Assembly (NCBI RefSeq): GCF_003096675.1
Contig: NZ_QEKW01000013.1
Span: 62,001-126,000 of the forward strand
DNA: 64,000 nt
DNA from: Actinomycetospora cinnamomea
GTDB lineage: Bacteria > Actinomycetota > Actinomycetes > Mycobacteriales > Pseudonocardiaceae
Reading direction: 5' to 3'
Shown here piece after piece: positions 25,924 through 33,983 of the stretch. The translations under genes were made by a program, and so were the position numbers. Position 1 is the stretch's first letter. Every line of letters begins with the position of its first letter. Below the pieces are notes generated by a model. That model saw nothing but the letters and a program-made list of their open reading frames with translations. It searched no databases and was not told the origin of the DNA.

Positions 25924-27492
25924 GTGAGCTCGTTCGGTGCACCGGCTCCTCCACCCGACGGACCGGGTGTACGCCGCCCCGTCGCGGTGGGGCCGGGGCC
26001 GCTCTCCCCCGCCGAGGTCGTGGCCGTCGCGCGGGGCGAGGCGCCGGTGGAGCTGACCGCCGAGGCGTGGGCGCGGATCGCCCGAGGCCGGGCGGTGGTC
26101 GAGGACCTCGCCGGACGCCCGGAACCCCACTACGGCGTGTCCACCGGGTTCGGGGCGCTGGCGACGACCCCGGTCCCCGCGCACGACCGGGCTCGGCTGC
26201 AGCGGAGCGTGCTGCGGTCGCACGCCGCCGGCGCGGGTCCCGGGATCGAGCGGGAGGTCGTCCGGGCGATGATGGTGCTGAGGCTGTCGACGATGGCGAC
26301 CGGGCACACCGGGGTGCGCCCGCAGACCGCGCGAGCCGTCGCGGCCCTCCTCGACGCCGGCATCACCCCCCACGTCCCCGAGTTCGGATCGCTCGGGTGC
26401 TCGGGGGATCTCGCGCCGTTGGCGCATTGCGCCCTGGCCCTGCTGGGCGAGGGGACGGTGCGCGACCGCGACGGGGTCGCGCGTCCCGCCGCCGAGGCCC
26501 TGCGCGCCGCCGGGCTCGAGGCGATCACCCCCGCGGAGAAGGAGGGGCTCGCCCTGGTGAACGGCACCGAGGGCATGCTCGCCATGCTGGTGCTGGCCAC
26601 GGAGGACCTCGACCTCCTCCTCGCCGCCGCGGACGTCGTGGCCGCGATGAGCGTCGAGGCCCTCCTCGGCACCGACGCCGCCTTCGCGGACGACCTGCAG
26701 GCGCTGCGCCCCCACCCGGGGGCGCGGGTGACCGCCCGGACCCTGTGCCGCGTGCTCGCCGGCTCGGGGATCATGGCCAGCCACCGGGATGCGTCCTGCA
26801 CGCGGGTCCAGGACGCCTACTCGTTGCGGTGCGTGCCCGCGGTGCACGGGGCGGCGCGGGACTCCCTGACCCACGCCCGCCTCGTCGCGCGGCGGGAACT
26901 CGCCGCCGCGATCGACAACCCCGTCGTCACCGGGGACGGGCGCCTGTGCAGCACCGGGACCTTCCACGGCGCCCCGCTCGCGCACGTCCTCGACCTGCTC
27001 GCCATCGTCGTCGCCGACGTCGCCGGCATGTCCGAGCGCCGGACCGACCGCCACCTCGACCCCGCGCGCAACCAGGGGATGCCGGCCTTCCTGGCCGACC
27101 GGCCCGGCGTCGACTCGGGCTTGATGATCGCCCACTACACCCAGGCGGCGCTGGTGACCGAGCTCCGCCGCCTCGCGGTGCCCGCGTCGGTCGACACGAT
27201 CCCGGTCAGCGCGATGCAGGAGGACCACGTCTCGCTGGGCTGGTCGAGCGGGCGCAAGCTCCGCCGCGCCCTCGACGAGCTGGCGACCGTGCTCGGCGTC
27301 GAGCTGCTCGTGGCGGCCCGGTCGCTCGACCTGCGGGCGCCGCTGAGACCCGCTCCGGCCACGGCCGCGGTGCGCGCGGCCCTCCGCGCGGAGGTCGCGG
27401 GCCCCGGCCCCGACCGCGTGGTCGCGCCCGAGATCGAGGCGGCGGCGCGCTTCGTGCGGGACGGGCGCCCCGCGACAGTGGCGGAGGCCTGA
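25924..27492 (+). CDS. hutH: Histidine ammonia-lyase
   Basis: 522 residues of the MIO ammonia-lyase family. The MIO-forming triad is CSG at about 159-161 in GSLGCSGDLAPLAH, a variant I recall as usual in actinobacterial HutH. HYGVSTGFGAL, the RSHAAG histidine-type selectivity segment, and NPVVTGDG are present. It converts L-histidine to trans-urocanate and ammonia. The GTG at 25924 lacks a clear ribosome site, so the N-terminus may be slightly different. No hutU or hutI lies nearby, so the rest of the histidine pathway, if present, is elsewhere. Confidence 0.9.
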   Translation: MSSFGAPAPPPDGPGVRRPVAVGPGPLSPAEVVAVARGEAPVELTAEAWARIARGRAVVEDLAGRPEPHYGVSTGFGALATTPVPAHDRARLQRSVLRSHAAGAGPGIEREVVRAMMVLRLSTMATGHTGVRPQTARAVAALLDAGITPHVPEFGSLGCSGDLAPLAHCALALLGEGTVRDRDGVARPAAEALRAAGLEAITPAEKEGLALVNGTEGMLAMLVLATEDLDLLLAAADVVAAMSVEALLGTDAAFADDLQALRPHPGARVTARTLCRVLAGSGIMASHRDASCTRVQDAYSLRCVPAVHGAARDSLTHARLVARRELAAAIDNPVVTGDGRLCSTGTFHGAPLAHVLDLLAIVVADVAGMSERRTDRHLDPARNQGMPAFLADRPGVDSGLMIAHYTQAALVTELRRLAVPASVDTIPVSAMQEDHVSLGWSSGRKLRRALDELATVLGVELLVAARSLDLRAPLRPAPATAAVRAALRAEVAGPGPDRVVAPEIEAAARFVRDGRPATVAEA

Positions 27493-27514
27493 GGAGCACC
27501 GGCCGGGCCTCGGG

Positions 27515-27943
27515 TCACGCACCGTCCGGGGCGGTGGCGCCGGACGCCCTCGCCGCGGGGCGCTCCTCGGGCAGCGAGACCAGCCAGGCGACGGCCTCGT
27601 CGAAGGCGTCGGCGGCGAACACGCGGATCGGGAAGGGCACCAGGACTCCGGCCCACCCGACGACCTCGCCGATCCACCGGATGTCGCTCACGAGGGCGTA
27701 GCCCGCGATCTCGTGCCACAGGCCCGGGTGCCGCATCCACGTCCCGGCCTTCTCCCACACCACGTCCGCGGTGAAGCCCTCGTACTCCGGACCGAGCTGC
27801 AGCAGGATCCGCGGCGGCCGACCCTGCGTCCGGGCGTCGTCGAGCATCGGCCAGACCACCCCCGCGTAGTCCGCCGCGGTCACCGTGCCGACGGCCCTGA
27901 GCGCGACGATCCCCTCGGGCACGTCCGGGATGATCTCCAGCAT
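27515..27943 (-). CDS. SpoIIAA-like (STAS-related) protein
   Basis: 142 residues resembling the SpoIIAA-like/YcaO-associated STAS family: MLEIIPDVPEGIVALRAVGTVTAADY, a central RILLQLGPEYEGFT, then HEIAGYALVSDIRWIG and VRVFAADAFDEAVAWL. Typical members are about 120 residues. It is cytoplasmic with no membrane segment. The ATG at 27941-27943 follows GGAGGAGACG. It is the last of three same-strand genes with a USP-like protein and a small membrane protein. Role unknown. Confidence 0.8.
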   Translation of the reverse strand: MLEIIPDVPEGIVALRAVGTVTAADYAGVVWPMLDDARTQGRPPRILLQLGPEYEGFTADVVWEKAGTWMRHPGLWHEIAGYALVSDIRWIGEVVGWAGVLVPFPIRVFAADAFDEAVAWLVSLPEERPAARASGATAPDGA

Positions 27944-27989
27944 CGTCTCCTCCTCGGGCCCTCCCGGAGCCCTGATCAGCCGGGAGCGG

Positions 27990-28484
27990 TCACGGTCCGG
28001 CGCTCCGCGGCGTCGTCGTCCGTCCGGCGGGGACGACGATCACCGGGCACCGCGCGTGCCGGGTGCAGCCGGCGGCCACCGACCTGAGGGGGCCCGCCTC
28101 CTCGCCGTGGCCCACGACGAGCGCCGTGGCGTCCACGGACGCGCGCACGAGCACGTCGACGGGGTCACCGGGCACCGCCCGGAGCTGGATCGGGGGCAGG
28201 TCCCGTGGCAGGGCCCGAGGCGGGTCGGCGAGCACCTCGTCGACGAACGTCTGCAGTGTCGCGTCCTCGGCGGCCTGGATCCGGCCGCGACCGAACACCG
28301 GCAGCCATCCGCTCCCGGGCAGGGCGGCCAGCGCGCCCCACGAGTAGCCCACGGCGTCGTAGGCGGTGACGACGGTGACCCGGGCGTCGGACTCCACGGC
28401 GCGGCGCAGGGCCTCGCACAGGGCCAGGCCGGAGCTGGTCGAGCCGTTGACGCCGCAGACGATGCGGGGGTGGGCGCGCGTCAC
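27990..28484 (-). CDS. Divergent universal stress protein-like
   Basis: 164 residues. The fold pattern is USP: RIVCGVNGSTSSGLALCEALRRA at the start, VVTAYDAVGYSWG, then PVDVLVRASVDATALVVGHG and RHARCPVIVVP. The glycine loop (GHGEEAGPLRSVAAG) lacks the second glycine spacing of ATP-binding members. The GTG start overlaps the stop of the small membrane protein gene (GTGA). It probably acts in the same stress group; the ligand is unknown. Confidence 0.8.
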   Translation of the reverse strand: MTRAHPRIVCGVNGSTSSGLALCEALRRAVESDARVTVVTAYDAVGYSWGALAALPGSGWLPVFGRGRIQAAEDATLQTFVDEVLADPPRALPRDLPPIQLRAVPGDPVDVLVRASVDATALVVGHGEEAGPLRSVAAGCTRHARCPVIVVPAGRTTTPRSAGP

Positions 28485-28783
28485 CGGTGGTCCTCCATCG
28501 GCATGCCGCTGGGCTGGGGCTCCCAGTGCCGGAGGGCGGCGTAACCGCATCCCGCCGCGACCGCGACCGGCCAGCTCACCACACCGGTCACGGCGAGGGC
28601 GCCGATGCCGAGGTAGACCGGTACCGGCCGGGGCAGTTGCTCCCGGACCCGGTCGACGAGCACCGCGCCGCGGCGCACGCTCCGGTCGAGGACGTCTCCG
28701 ACGCGCTCGGCGGGTGCCGCGCTGGTCGGGACCACGTCGGTCGAGGGCTCCGGTTCCACCGTGGGGGCGTTTGCTGTCGCCAT
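28481..28783 (-). CDS. Small membrane protein, unknown function
   Basis: 100 residues. A disordered acidic start precedes a basic amphipathic stretch (RVGDVLDRSVRRGAVLVDRVREQL) and one or two hydrophobic segments at about 55-83 (YLGIGALAVTGVVSWPVAVAAGCGYAAL). No known motif. The ATG at 28781-28783 begins the three-gene stress operon. A perfect DosR-like box at 28820-28833 lies 37 bases upstream, in the divergent region before the 2TM-domain gene. Confidence 0.7.
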   Translation of the reverse strand: MATANAPTVEPEPSTDVVPTSAAPAERVGDVLDRSVRRGAVLVDRVREQLPRPVPVYLGIGALAVTGVVSWPVAVAAGCGYAALRHWEPQPSGMPMEDHR

Positions 28784-28819
28784 GCGCCCAGCGTCACGCG
28801 TCGCACCCGAGCGTGGTCA

Positions 28820-28833
28820 GGGTCGAGGGTCCC
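28820..28833. promoter_or_regulatory. DosR-box-like palindrome in divergent region
   Basis: GGGTCGAGGGTCCC fits GGGNC-N4-GNCCC. It could serve both the 28783 minus-strand operon and the 2TM-domain gene starting at 28932. Confidence 0.45.
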
Positions 28834-28931
28834 GGTTCCATCCGGCGTTCGGCGGTCGCACCGGACCCACGGGACCCTTCCTCCGCGCTGCTCGGCGGCG
28901 GACGGTCGCGGACGACCCGAGAGGAGGTCCC

Positions 28932-29261
28932 ATGACCACCGACGACCAGGCGCGTGCCGACACAACCGCCGACACGACCGCCGACACGACCCCCACGTCC
29001 CCCGAGGACGAGCTGCGCCGGCAAGCCGTCACCCGGCTCCGCAAGCGGGCGGACTTCCGCTCCCACGCGCTCATCTACGTGCTGGTGAACGCCATGCTCG
29101 TGGTGATGTGGGCGGTGATCGGCACCACCACGTTCTTCTGGCCGATCTTCCCCATCCTGGGGTGGGGCGTCGGGCTCGCCGCGAACGCCTGGGACGTCTA
29201 CCGCCCGGACCCCGTCACCGAGGAGCGGATCCAGCGGGAGATGGGGCGCCTCCGGCCCTGA
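28932..29261 (+). CDS. 2TM-domain membrane protein
   Basis: 109 residues. A Thr/Asp-rich start is followed by RRQAVTRLRKRADFRSHALIYVLVN, the typical opening of the 2TM domain, then two helices (about 58-76 and 80-98) with a W-rich turn. Such domains often sit with histidine kinases or stress proteins and are of unknown function. The ATG at 28932 follows GAGGAGGTCC. It is convergent with the gene ending at 29268, seven bases away. Confidence 0.82.
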   Translation: MTTDDQARADTTADTTADTTPTSPEDELRRQAVTRLRKRADFRSHALIYVLVNAMLVVMWAVIGTTTFFWPIFPILGWGVGLAANAWDVYRPDPVTEERIQREMGRLRP

Positions 29262-29267
29262 CGCCGG

Positions 29268-29459
29268 TCAGGCCGCGTCGTCGCCGGTCGTCGGCTCCTG
29301 GGGCGTGCAGGTCCGGTCGGCGTGCTCGTAGCCCAGGGAGACGATCTCGTCGCCCTCCCGGCCGACGCGTCGCCGCACCGGCTCCTCGGGCCCGACGGGG
29401 AACCAGCACCGCTCGCACAGCAGCGGGGCGGGCATGGGCCACTCCGCGCGCCCGCTCAC
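29268..29459 (-). CDS. Small cysteine-containing protein, unknown function
   Basis: 63 residues with a CERC pair near the N-terminus and one later cysteine (DRTCTP). The GTG start at 29457-29459 overlaps the stop of the upstream small gene (GTGA), and both are short cysteine-rich proteins, which supports them as a coupled pair. It may bind zinc. No family recognised. Longer in-frame extensions are shadows of other genes. Confidence 0.5.
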   Translation of the reverse strand: MSGRAEWPMPAPLLCERCWFPVGPEEPVRRRVGREGDEIVSLGYEHADRTCTPQEPTTGDDAA

Positions 29460-29680
29460 GCCGGCACCGCCGGTCCGCCGGCACGGCGCGGGGCCAGACG
29501 GGAGGCGCGGGCCCGCTCGGCGGCCCGGTGCCGGGCGGCGACCCGCCGGGCCGTCGTGGCGGCCGGCTCGGCGGGCGATGCGAGCGTGGGGCAGGAGCAG
29601 GGCCATACACGGCCGTCGACCCATGCCCAGGCGGGCCGGCCGCAGATCGCGCAGCCGAGCCCGTACATCTGCATGAACAT
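29456..29680 (-). CDS. Small cysteine-rich protein, unknown function
   Basis: 74 residues if started at the ATG at 29678-29680; in-frame ATGs at 29674 and 29668 are alternatives. It holds CAIC and CSC motifs within the first 35 residues (MYGLGCAICGRPAWAW...), suggesting a zinc site, then a basic helical tail. No strong ribosome site. The next 256 bases to the MarR gene carry only the MarR promoter region and no gene I can support. Confidence 0.5.
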   Translation of the reverse strand: MFMQMYGLGCAICGRPAWAWVDGRVWPCSCPTLASPAEPAATTARRVAARHRAAERARASRLAPRRAGGPAVPA

Positions 29681-29859
29681 CCGACGATCCCGACGTCGAC
29701 GATGGAAGGGGCCGCCGGTGGTCACGGGGGGTTCGACCACCGGCGGCCGGTGCCCGGGAGCCGGGTCGTGCGACGCGGATCGGCGGGGCACACTCGACGT
29801 TAGGGCTCGGGCACGGATCGTCGCCAGACACCGTCCGCCGCATCTCGTCTGATTTGTAC

Positions 29860-29874
29860 GATGGTGGGACCATC
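29860..29874. promoter_or_regulatory. Candidate MarR operator
   Basis: GATGGT-GGG-ACCATC is a perfect inverted repeat 63-77 bases upstream of the MarR start, in an AT-richer stretch (GATTTGTACGATGG) that could hold the promoter. The position suits autoregulation; binding is inferred. Confidence 0.45.
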
Positions 29875-29936
29875 CGATCACGGTAGGTGTCGAGGTATCG
29901 TTCGGTGGCCTGATCGCTTCGTCGTGGAGAGACGGG

Positions 29937-30455
29937 ATGCACGAACTGGCGCGCCGCGTCCGTGAACTGATCGTCGCCTCGGACAGCTACCGACGCACCA
30001 TGGCGGCCGGGATCGACCTCAGCACGACCGAGGCCGCGGTGCTGGGCCACCTCCTGCACGACGGACCGCAGACGCCCTCGCTCGTCTCCGCACGGGCCGG
30101 GCTCACCCCGGCCGCAGGCACCTCCCTGCTCGACCGGCTGGAACGCGGCGGCCTGGTGGCACGGGGGCCGCATCCGCGAGACCGTCGCAGCCTGCTCGTC
30201 GACCTCACGCCGCGGGGTCGCACCGCCATCACGGCGATGTTCTCGATGTTCTCCGAGGACCTCCTCCACGCCCTCGAGGGGGCCGATCCGCGCCTGCTCG
30301 AGGACCCCGACCTCCGGCGCGTGATGACCGAACTGCTCAGCAGCATGGCCGCCGCCCTGCGCGTCCGGGCCGGCGACACGGCGGGCGTACGGACCGCGAT
30401 CCACGCCGAGCTCGCCGCGTTGCGGGAGCCGGCGGAGGAGGACGTGACCCGCTGA
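29937..30455 (+). CDS. MarR-family transcriptional regulator
   Basis: 172 residues with the winged helix: IDLSTTEAAVLGHLLHDGPQTPSLVSARAGLTPAAGTSLLDRLERGGLV, then the wing RGPHPRDRRSLLVDLT. Terminal helices would give the usual dimer. The ATG at 29937 follows GGAGAGACGGG. It is 118 bases upstream of a carboxylesterase on the same strand, which may be its target along with itself through the repeat at 29860-29874. The ligand is unknown; aromatic or phenolic acids are common for the family. Confidence 0.88.
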   Translation: MHELARRVRELIVASDSYRRTMAAGIDLSTTEAAVLGHLLHDGPQTPSLVSARAGLTPAAGTSLLDRLERGGLVARGPHPRDRRSLLVDLTPRGRTAITAMFSMFSEDLLHALEGADPRLLEDPDLRRVMTELLSSMAAALRVRAGDTAGVRTAIHAELAALREPAEEDVTR

Positions 30456-30464
30456 CGCCCGGAG

Positions 30465-30478
30465 GGGCCGAAGGCCCG
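30465..30478. promoter_or_regulatory. DosR-box-like palindrome before carboxylesterase
   Basis: GGGGCCGAAGGCCC fits GGGNC-N4-GNCCC, 96 bases upstream of the esterase start. It could also simply be a GC-rich hairpin after the MarR gene. Confidence 0.3.
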
Positions 30479-30573
30479 CAACCCGAGGCACGACGGCCCT
30501 GGGCGTGCCCGGTCCGACCCGGTGTCGTGTCCGCGCCGGTCCGGCGGGGGGCGGCGGAACCGAGGAGGCCGCG

Positions 30574-32097
30574 ATGGTCGAGACGATGGTGCGTACCGCG
30601 CAGGGGCGCGTCCGCGGGACCACGACCGCTGCGGGGGCGCGCTTCCTCGGCATCCCCTACGCCGCGCCCCCGGTCGGGCCGGGCCGGTTGCGGCCGCCGC
30701 GACCACCGGCGTCGTGGGACGGCGTGCGCGACGCGACCGACCTCGGCCCCGAGCCACCCCAACCACAGTTCGGGAGCGACCCCGACGGGCTCCTGTTCGA
30801 TCCTGCGGTCCCGGGGGACGACTGCCTCAACCTCAACGTCTGGACCCCCGACCCCGGGGCGACCGGGCTACCCGTCATGGTGTGGATTCCGGGCGGTGCC
30901 TTCCAGTTCTCCTCCGGCGGGAGCTACGACGGGAGCCGCTTCGCCCGCGACGGCGTGGTGTGCGTGACGATCAACTACCGCACCGGCGCCGACGGCTTCC
31001 TCTACCTCGGGGAGGGCGACGACGCGAACCTCGGCCTGCTCGACCAGATCGCCGCGCTGTCGTGGGTGCAGGACAACGTCGCCGCCTTCGGCGGCGACCC
31101 CGGCCGTGTCACGGTGTTCGGCGAGTCCGCCGGGGCGATGTCGCTCGGTGTGCTGCTCACGGTGCCACGGGCCGTGGGTCTCTTCCGGCGGGCCGTGCTG
31201 CAGAGCGGCGCGGCGCACCACATCGTCCCCGCCGCCGACGCGGCCCGCGTCGGCGCCGAGCTCGCCGGGGCGCTCGGGGTACCCCCGACGCGCGAGGCGC
31301 TGGCCGAGGTGCCCGTCGATCGCCTGCTCGAGGGCCAGGCGCGCATCGACGCCGAGGTCCGGACATGCCCCGATCCGGCGCGCTGGGGTCGGGAGGTGGT
31401 CGCCAGCGTGATGCCGTTCCACCCCGTGGTCGACGGGGACGTCGTCCCCGCTCCGCCGATCGAGCGCCTCGCCGCGGGGGTCGCCGCGGACGTCGACGTG
31501 CTGGTCGGGACGAACACCGACGACTGGCGCTTCGGCCCGGTCCTCGGCGGCTTCATCGACCAGGTCACCGAGGACGCGCTCGCCGGGCCGGTGGAGGAGT
31601 ACGGCTCGTGGAGCACCGCGGCCTTCGGACTCCCGGCCGACCGGGCCCTGCCCCATTACCGGGCGGCACACCCCGGCGCGGCACCCGGCGACCTGCTGGC
31701 CGCCCTGCTCACGGACTGGTGGGTGCGCGTGCCCGCCCTGCGCCTGGCCGACGCCCACGCCCCCGGCGCCGGGCGCACGTTCGCCTACGAGTTCGCCTGG
31801 CCGTCGCCACTGTTCGGCGGGCGGCTCGGTGCCTGCCACGCCCTCGAGATCGCATTCGTCTTCGACACCCTCGACCTGGGGCGCCAGCAGATGATGGGGG
31901 GCGCGCTGGGCGCCGACCCGCCCCAGGACCTGGCCGACACGATGCACCGCGCGTGGATCTCCTTCGCGACCGGCGGCGATCCCGGGTGGCCGCGCTACGA
32001 CCGGGAGCGGCGTGCCGTGCGGCGGTTCGGGGCCGGCCCCGCCGTCGTCGACGACCCCTACGCGCCGGAACGCGCCCTCTGGGCGGGGGTGCGCTGA
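30574..32097 (+). CDS. Type B carboxylesterase
   Basis: 507 residues of the carboxylesterase/cholinesterase alpha/beta-hydrolase family: FLGIPYAAPPVGPGRLRPP, DCLNLNVWTP, oxyanion-hole IPGGAF, nucleophile serine about 185 in FGESAGAMS, and a late LGACHALEIAFVF histidine region. It hydrolyses esters; the substrate is not predictable. No signal peptide, so cytoplasmic. The ATG at 30574 follows GAGGAGGCCGCG; an in-frame ORF upstream to 30505 is non-coding in look. Possibly controlled by the MarR regulator before it. Confidence 0.9.
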   Translation: MVETMVRTAQGRVRGTTTAAGARFLGIPYAAPPVGPGRLRPPRPPASWDGVRDATDLGPEPPQPQFGSDPDGLLFDPAVPGDDCLNLNVWTPDPGATGLPVMVWIPGGAFQFSSGGSYDGSRFARDGVVCVTINYRTGADGFLYLGEGDDANLGLLDQIAALSWVQDNVAAFGGDPGRVTVFGESAGAMSLGVLLTVPRAVGLFRRAVLQSGAAHHIVPAADAARVGAELAGALGVPPTREALAEVPVDRLLEGQARIDAEVRTCPDPARWGREVVASVMPFHPVVDGDVVPAPPIERLAAGVAADVDVLVGTNTDDWRFGPVLGGFIDQVTEDALAGPVEEYGSWSTAAFGLPADRALPHYRAAHPGAAPGDLLAALLTDWWVRVPALRLADAHAPGAGRTFAYEFAWPSPLFGGRLGACHALEIAFVFDTLDLGRQQMMGGALGADPPQDLADTMHRAWISFATGGDPGWPRYDRERRAVRRFGAGPAVVDDPYAPERALWAGVR

Positions 32098-32111
32098 GCT
32101 CCCGGTCCGGT

Positions 32112-32564
32112 TCACCGGTCGGGAACGACCGTCACCGGGCAGGTCGCGCGCAGCAGGCACGCCAGCGCCACCGAACCGAGCAGCAGGCTCGCGACGGCGC
32201 CGTGACCCCGGTGCCCGACCACGAGCTCGTCCGCGTCCCGCGCCGCCTCGCCCAGCACGTCGGCCGGGTCGCCCGGCAGGGCCACCACCTCGACGTCCAC
32301 CGGCAGGCCCGTCCCGTCCCGCAACTCGGCGATGACCTCCTCGGTCATCCGCCGGGTCGCCTCCAGCTCCGCGCAAGCCGGGACGGGCCGGCTGGGCGTC
32401 GGCTCGACGTCGGCCGGTCCGAGCGCCCTGGCCCGCATCCACTCCGGTGGCCGGTAGGCCATCACGACGCGCAGCCGGGCGCCCCGGGCCGCGGCGGAAC
32501 GCGCGGCGTGGCGGAGCGCCCGGCAGGAGGCGTCGGACCCGTCGGCCCCGACAACCACCGTCAC
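32112..32564 (-). CDS. Universal stress protein, single domain
   Basis: 150 residues. VVVGADGSDASCRALRHA opens the fold; GHRG...LLGSVALACL at about 118-135 is the intact G-2X-G-9X-G(S) nucleotide loop, and CPVTVVPDR closes it. The GTG start overlaps the stop of the HdeD-like gene (GTGA), so the two are coupled. It is ATP-binding by motif; the role is stress adaptation by family. Confidence 0.92.
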   Translation of the reverse strand: MTVVVGADGSDASCRALRHAARSAAARGARLRVVMAYRPPEWMRARALGPADVEPTPSRPVPACAELEATRRMTEEVIAELRDGTGLPVDVEVVALPGDPADVLGEAARDADELVVGHRGHGAVASLLLGSVALACLLRATCPVTVVPDR

Positions 32565-33097
32565 GAGGCCGTCACGGAGGTGGGCCGCAGCCGGCCGGCG
32601 ACGAGGATCGTCGCGCCCTCGACCAGGATCTGGATACCCAGCAGGAGCCCCAGCAGCGACGGCACCGCGATCCTGAGGTTGAACAGCACGATGAGGCCCA
32701 GGACGACCGACAGGATCCCGCTGACGATCAGCACGGCCCGTGCCGAGGGCACCTGGGCGGCAGCGAACAGCCGGGCCAGTCCGACGGCCAGGAAGAGCGC
32801 GCCGGCCAGCAGCGTCAGCCCCGCCGCGCCGGCGAGCGGGTCGCGGACGATGATCACGCCCAGCACGATGAGCACGGCCCCGCCGAGGGCGGCCGACCAG
32901 GAGATTCCGGACTCGCGGCGGACGAACGCGCCGACGAGGGTCACGACGCCCGATCCGATCGCGAGCCACCCGAGGAACAGCACGGAGAGGAAGGTCGCGA
33001 TCACCGCGTTGCCGAGCACGAACAACCCGGCCAGCAGCAGCAGGATGCCGAGGACCACGTCCCAGCCCGTCCTGCGTCGGTCCATGACGGTCGACAT
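32561..33097 (-). CDS. HdeD-like DUF308 membrane protein
   Basis: 178 residues with six hydrophobic segments (about 12-30, 35-55, 65-83, 88-108, 118-137, 145-165), typical DUF308 pattern (GILLLLAGLFVLGNA, ...GLARLFAAA). HdeD is linked to acid resistance in E. coli; the molecular role is unknown. The ATG at 33095-33097 follows GGGAGAAGG. Two DosR-like palindromes lie 87-115 bases upstream. Confidence 0.87.
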   Translation of the reverse strand: MSTVMDRRRTGWDVVLGILLLLAGLFVLGNAVIATFLSVLFLGWLAIGSGVVTLVGAFVRRESGISWSAALGGAVLIVLGVIIVRDPLAGAAGLTLLAGALFLAVGLARLFAAAQVPSARAVLIVSGILSVVLGLIVLFNLRIAVPSLLGLLLGIQILVEGATILVAGRLRPTSVTAS

Positions 33098-33183
33098 TCG
33101 ACCTTCTCCCTTCACCGGGGGTTGGGTGACCGAGGCTGCCCGCCCGCGACGACGCCGGTAGAGGCCGCAGGTCCCGGCCGGAG

Positions 33184-33212
33184 GGGGCCTCGGTCCCGGG
33201 GGCCCTCGTCCC
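33184..33212. promoter_or_regulatory. Two adjacent DosR-box-like palindromes
   Basis: GGGGCCTCGGTCCC (33184-33197) and GGGGCCCTCGTCCC (33199-33212) both fit GGGNC-N4-GNCCC, 15 bases apart. They lie between the divergent HdeD-like (33097) and CheB-like (33363) genes. The remaining intergenic bases are GC-rich without other signals. Confidence 0.45.
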
Positions 33213-33362
33213 GCCCGGCTTCCCACGGTCCGAGGGGCTCCCGGCACGCCCGGGCCCGGAGGTCCCGGGGATCGCGGGCCCCGCGACCCTGGCCCGCGAG
33301 GCCCCACCGATGCAGCGTCGTCGGGTCCGCTCGAGACGGGCCCCGTCCCGAAGGGAGCCAGG

Positions 33363-33965
33363 GTGACCACGACGGCTCCGGTGATCGTGCTCGTGGGCTC
33401 GGCCGGGGGTCTGGACGCCGTGGTTGCGGTGCTCGAGCCGCTGCCGCCGACCCTCCCGGCCTCCGTGCTGGTCCTGCTGCACCAGGACCCGAGGACCGGC
33501 GACGTCCTCGCGCCGCTCCTCGAGCTCCGCTGCCATCGACCGGTCCGGGAGATCCGCAGCGGCGAGCCCCTGACGACCGACACGGTCCTCGTCGTCCCGG
33601 CCGGGCAGCACGCGCTCGCGACCGCGCTCGGCACGATCGTGCTGGTGGCCTCGGACGGACCGCCGCCCTACCGCCCGTCGGCGGACCTCCTGCTCTCCAC
33701 CCTCGCCGTGACCGCGGGCCCCGGCGTCATCGCCGTCGTGCTCTCCGGGCGCGGCAACGACGGGGCGACGGGCGCGGTGGCGGTCCACGACCTCGGCGGC
33801 ACCGTGCTCGCGGCGGACCGGGTCTCCTCCGCCCACTTCGCGATGCCGGAGGCCGCGATCGGGCGGGACGACGCGGTCGACCGCGTCCTGCCCGTCGATG
33901 CGATCCCCGCGGTGCTGGTGGACCTGGTGGACCGGGCCGCCGACCGCGCGGGGCCGACGGCCTGA
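33363..33965 (+). CDS. Stand-alone CheB-type methylesterase domain protein
   Basis: 200 residues matching only the CheB catalytic domain: GSAGGL with the nucleophile serine, LLHQDP with the catalytic histidine, and LSGRGNDGATGA with the aspartate. There is no receiver domain and no chemotaxis gene nearby. CheB-like esterases outside chemotaxis may act on signalling proteins; the target here is unknown. GTG at 33363 follows GAAGGGAGCCAG. It ends 13 bases from the convergent phosphoribosyltransferase gene, in a shared hairpin. Confidence 0.87.
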   Translation: MTTTAPVIVLVGSAGGLDAVVAVLEPLPPTLPASVLVLLHQDPRTGDVLAPLLELRCHRPVREIRSGEPLTTDTVLVVPAGQHALATALGTIVLVASDGPPPYRPSADLLLSTLAVTAGPGVIAVVLSGRGNDGATGAVAVHDLGGTVLAADRVSSAHFAMPEAAIGRDDAVDRVLPVDAIPAVLVDLVDRAADRAGPTA

Positions 33966-33983
33966 CCGACCGCCGCGGTCAGG
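33961..33983. terminator. Bidirectional hairpin containing both convergent stop codons
   Basis: CCTGACCG and CGGTCAGG form a perfect eight-base stem with a seven-base loop. The TGA of the CheB-like gene and the TGA of the opposing gene both lie in the stem. It probably ends transcription from both sides. Confidence 0.55.

Noticed and set aside
26398-26406. CSG instead of ASG at the MIO site of histidine ammonia-lyase
   Set aside because: From memory of actinobacterial HutH sequences, GSLGCSGDLAPL is usual there, so it is not a new cofactor variant.
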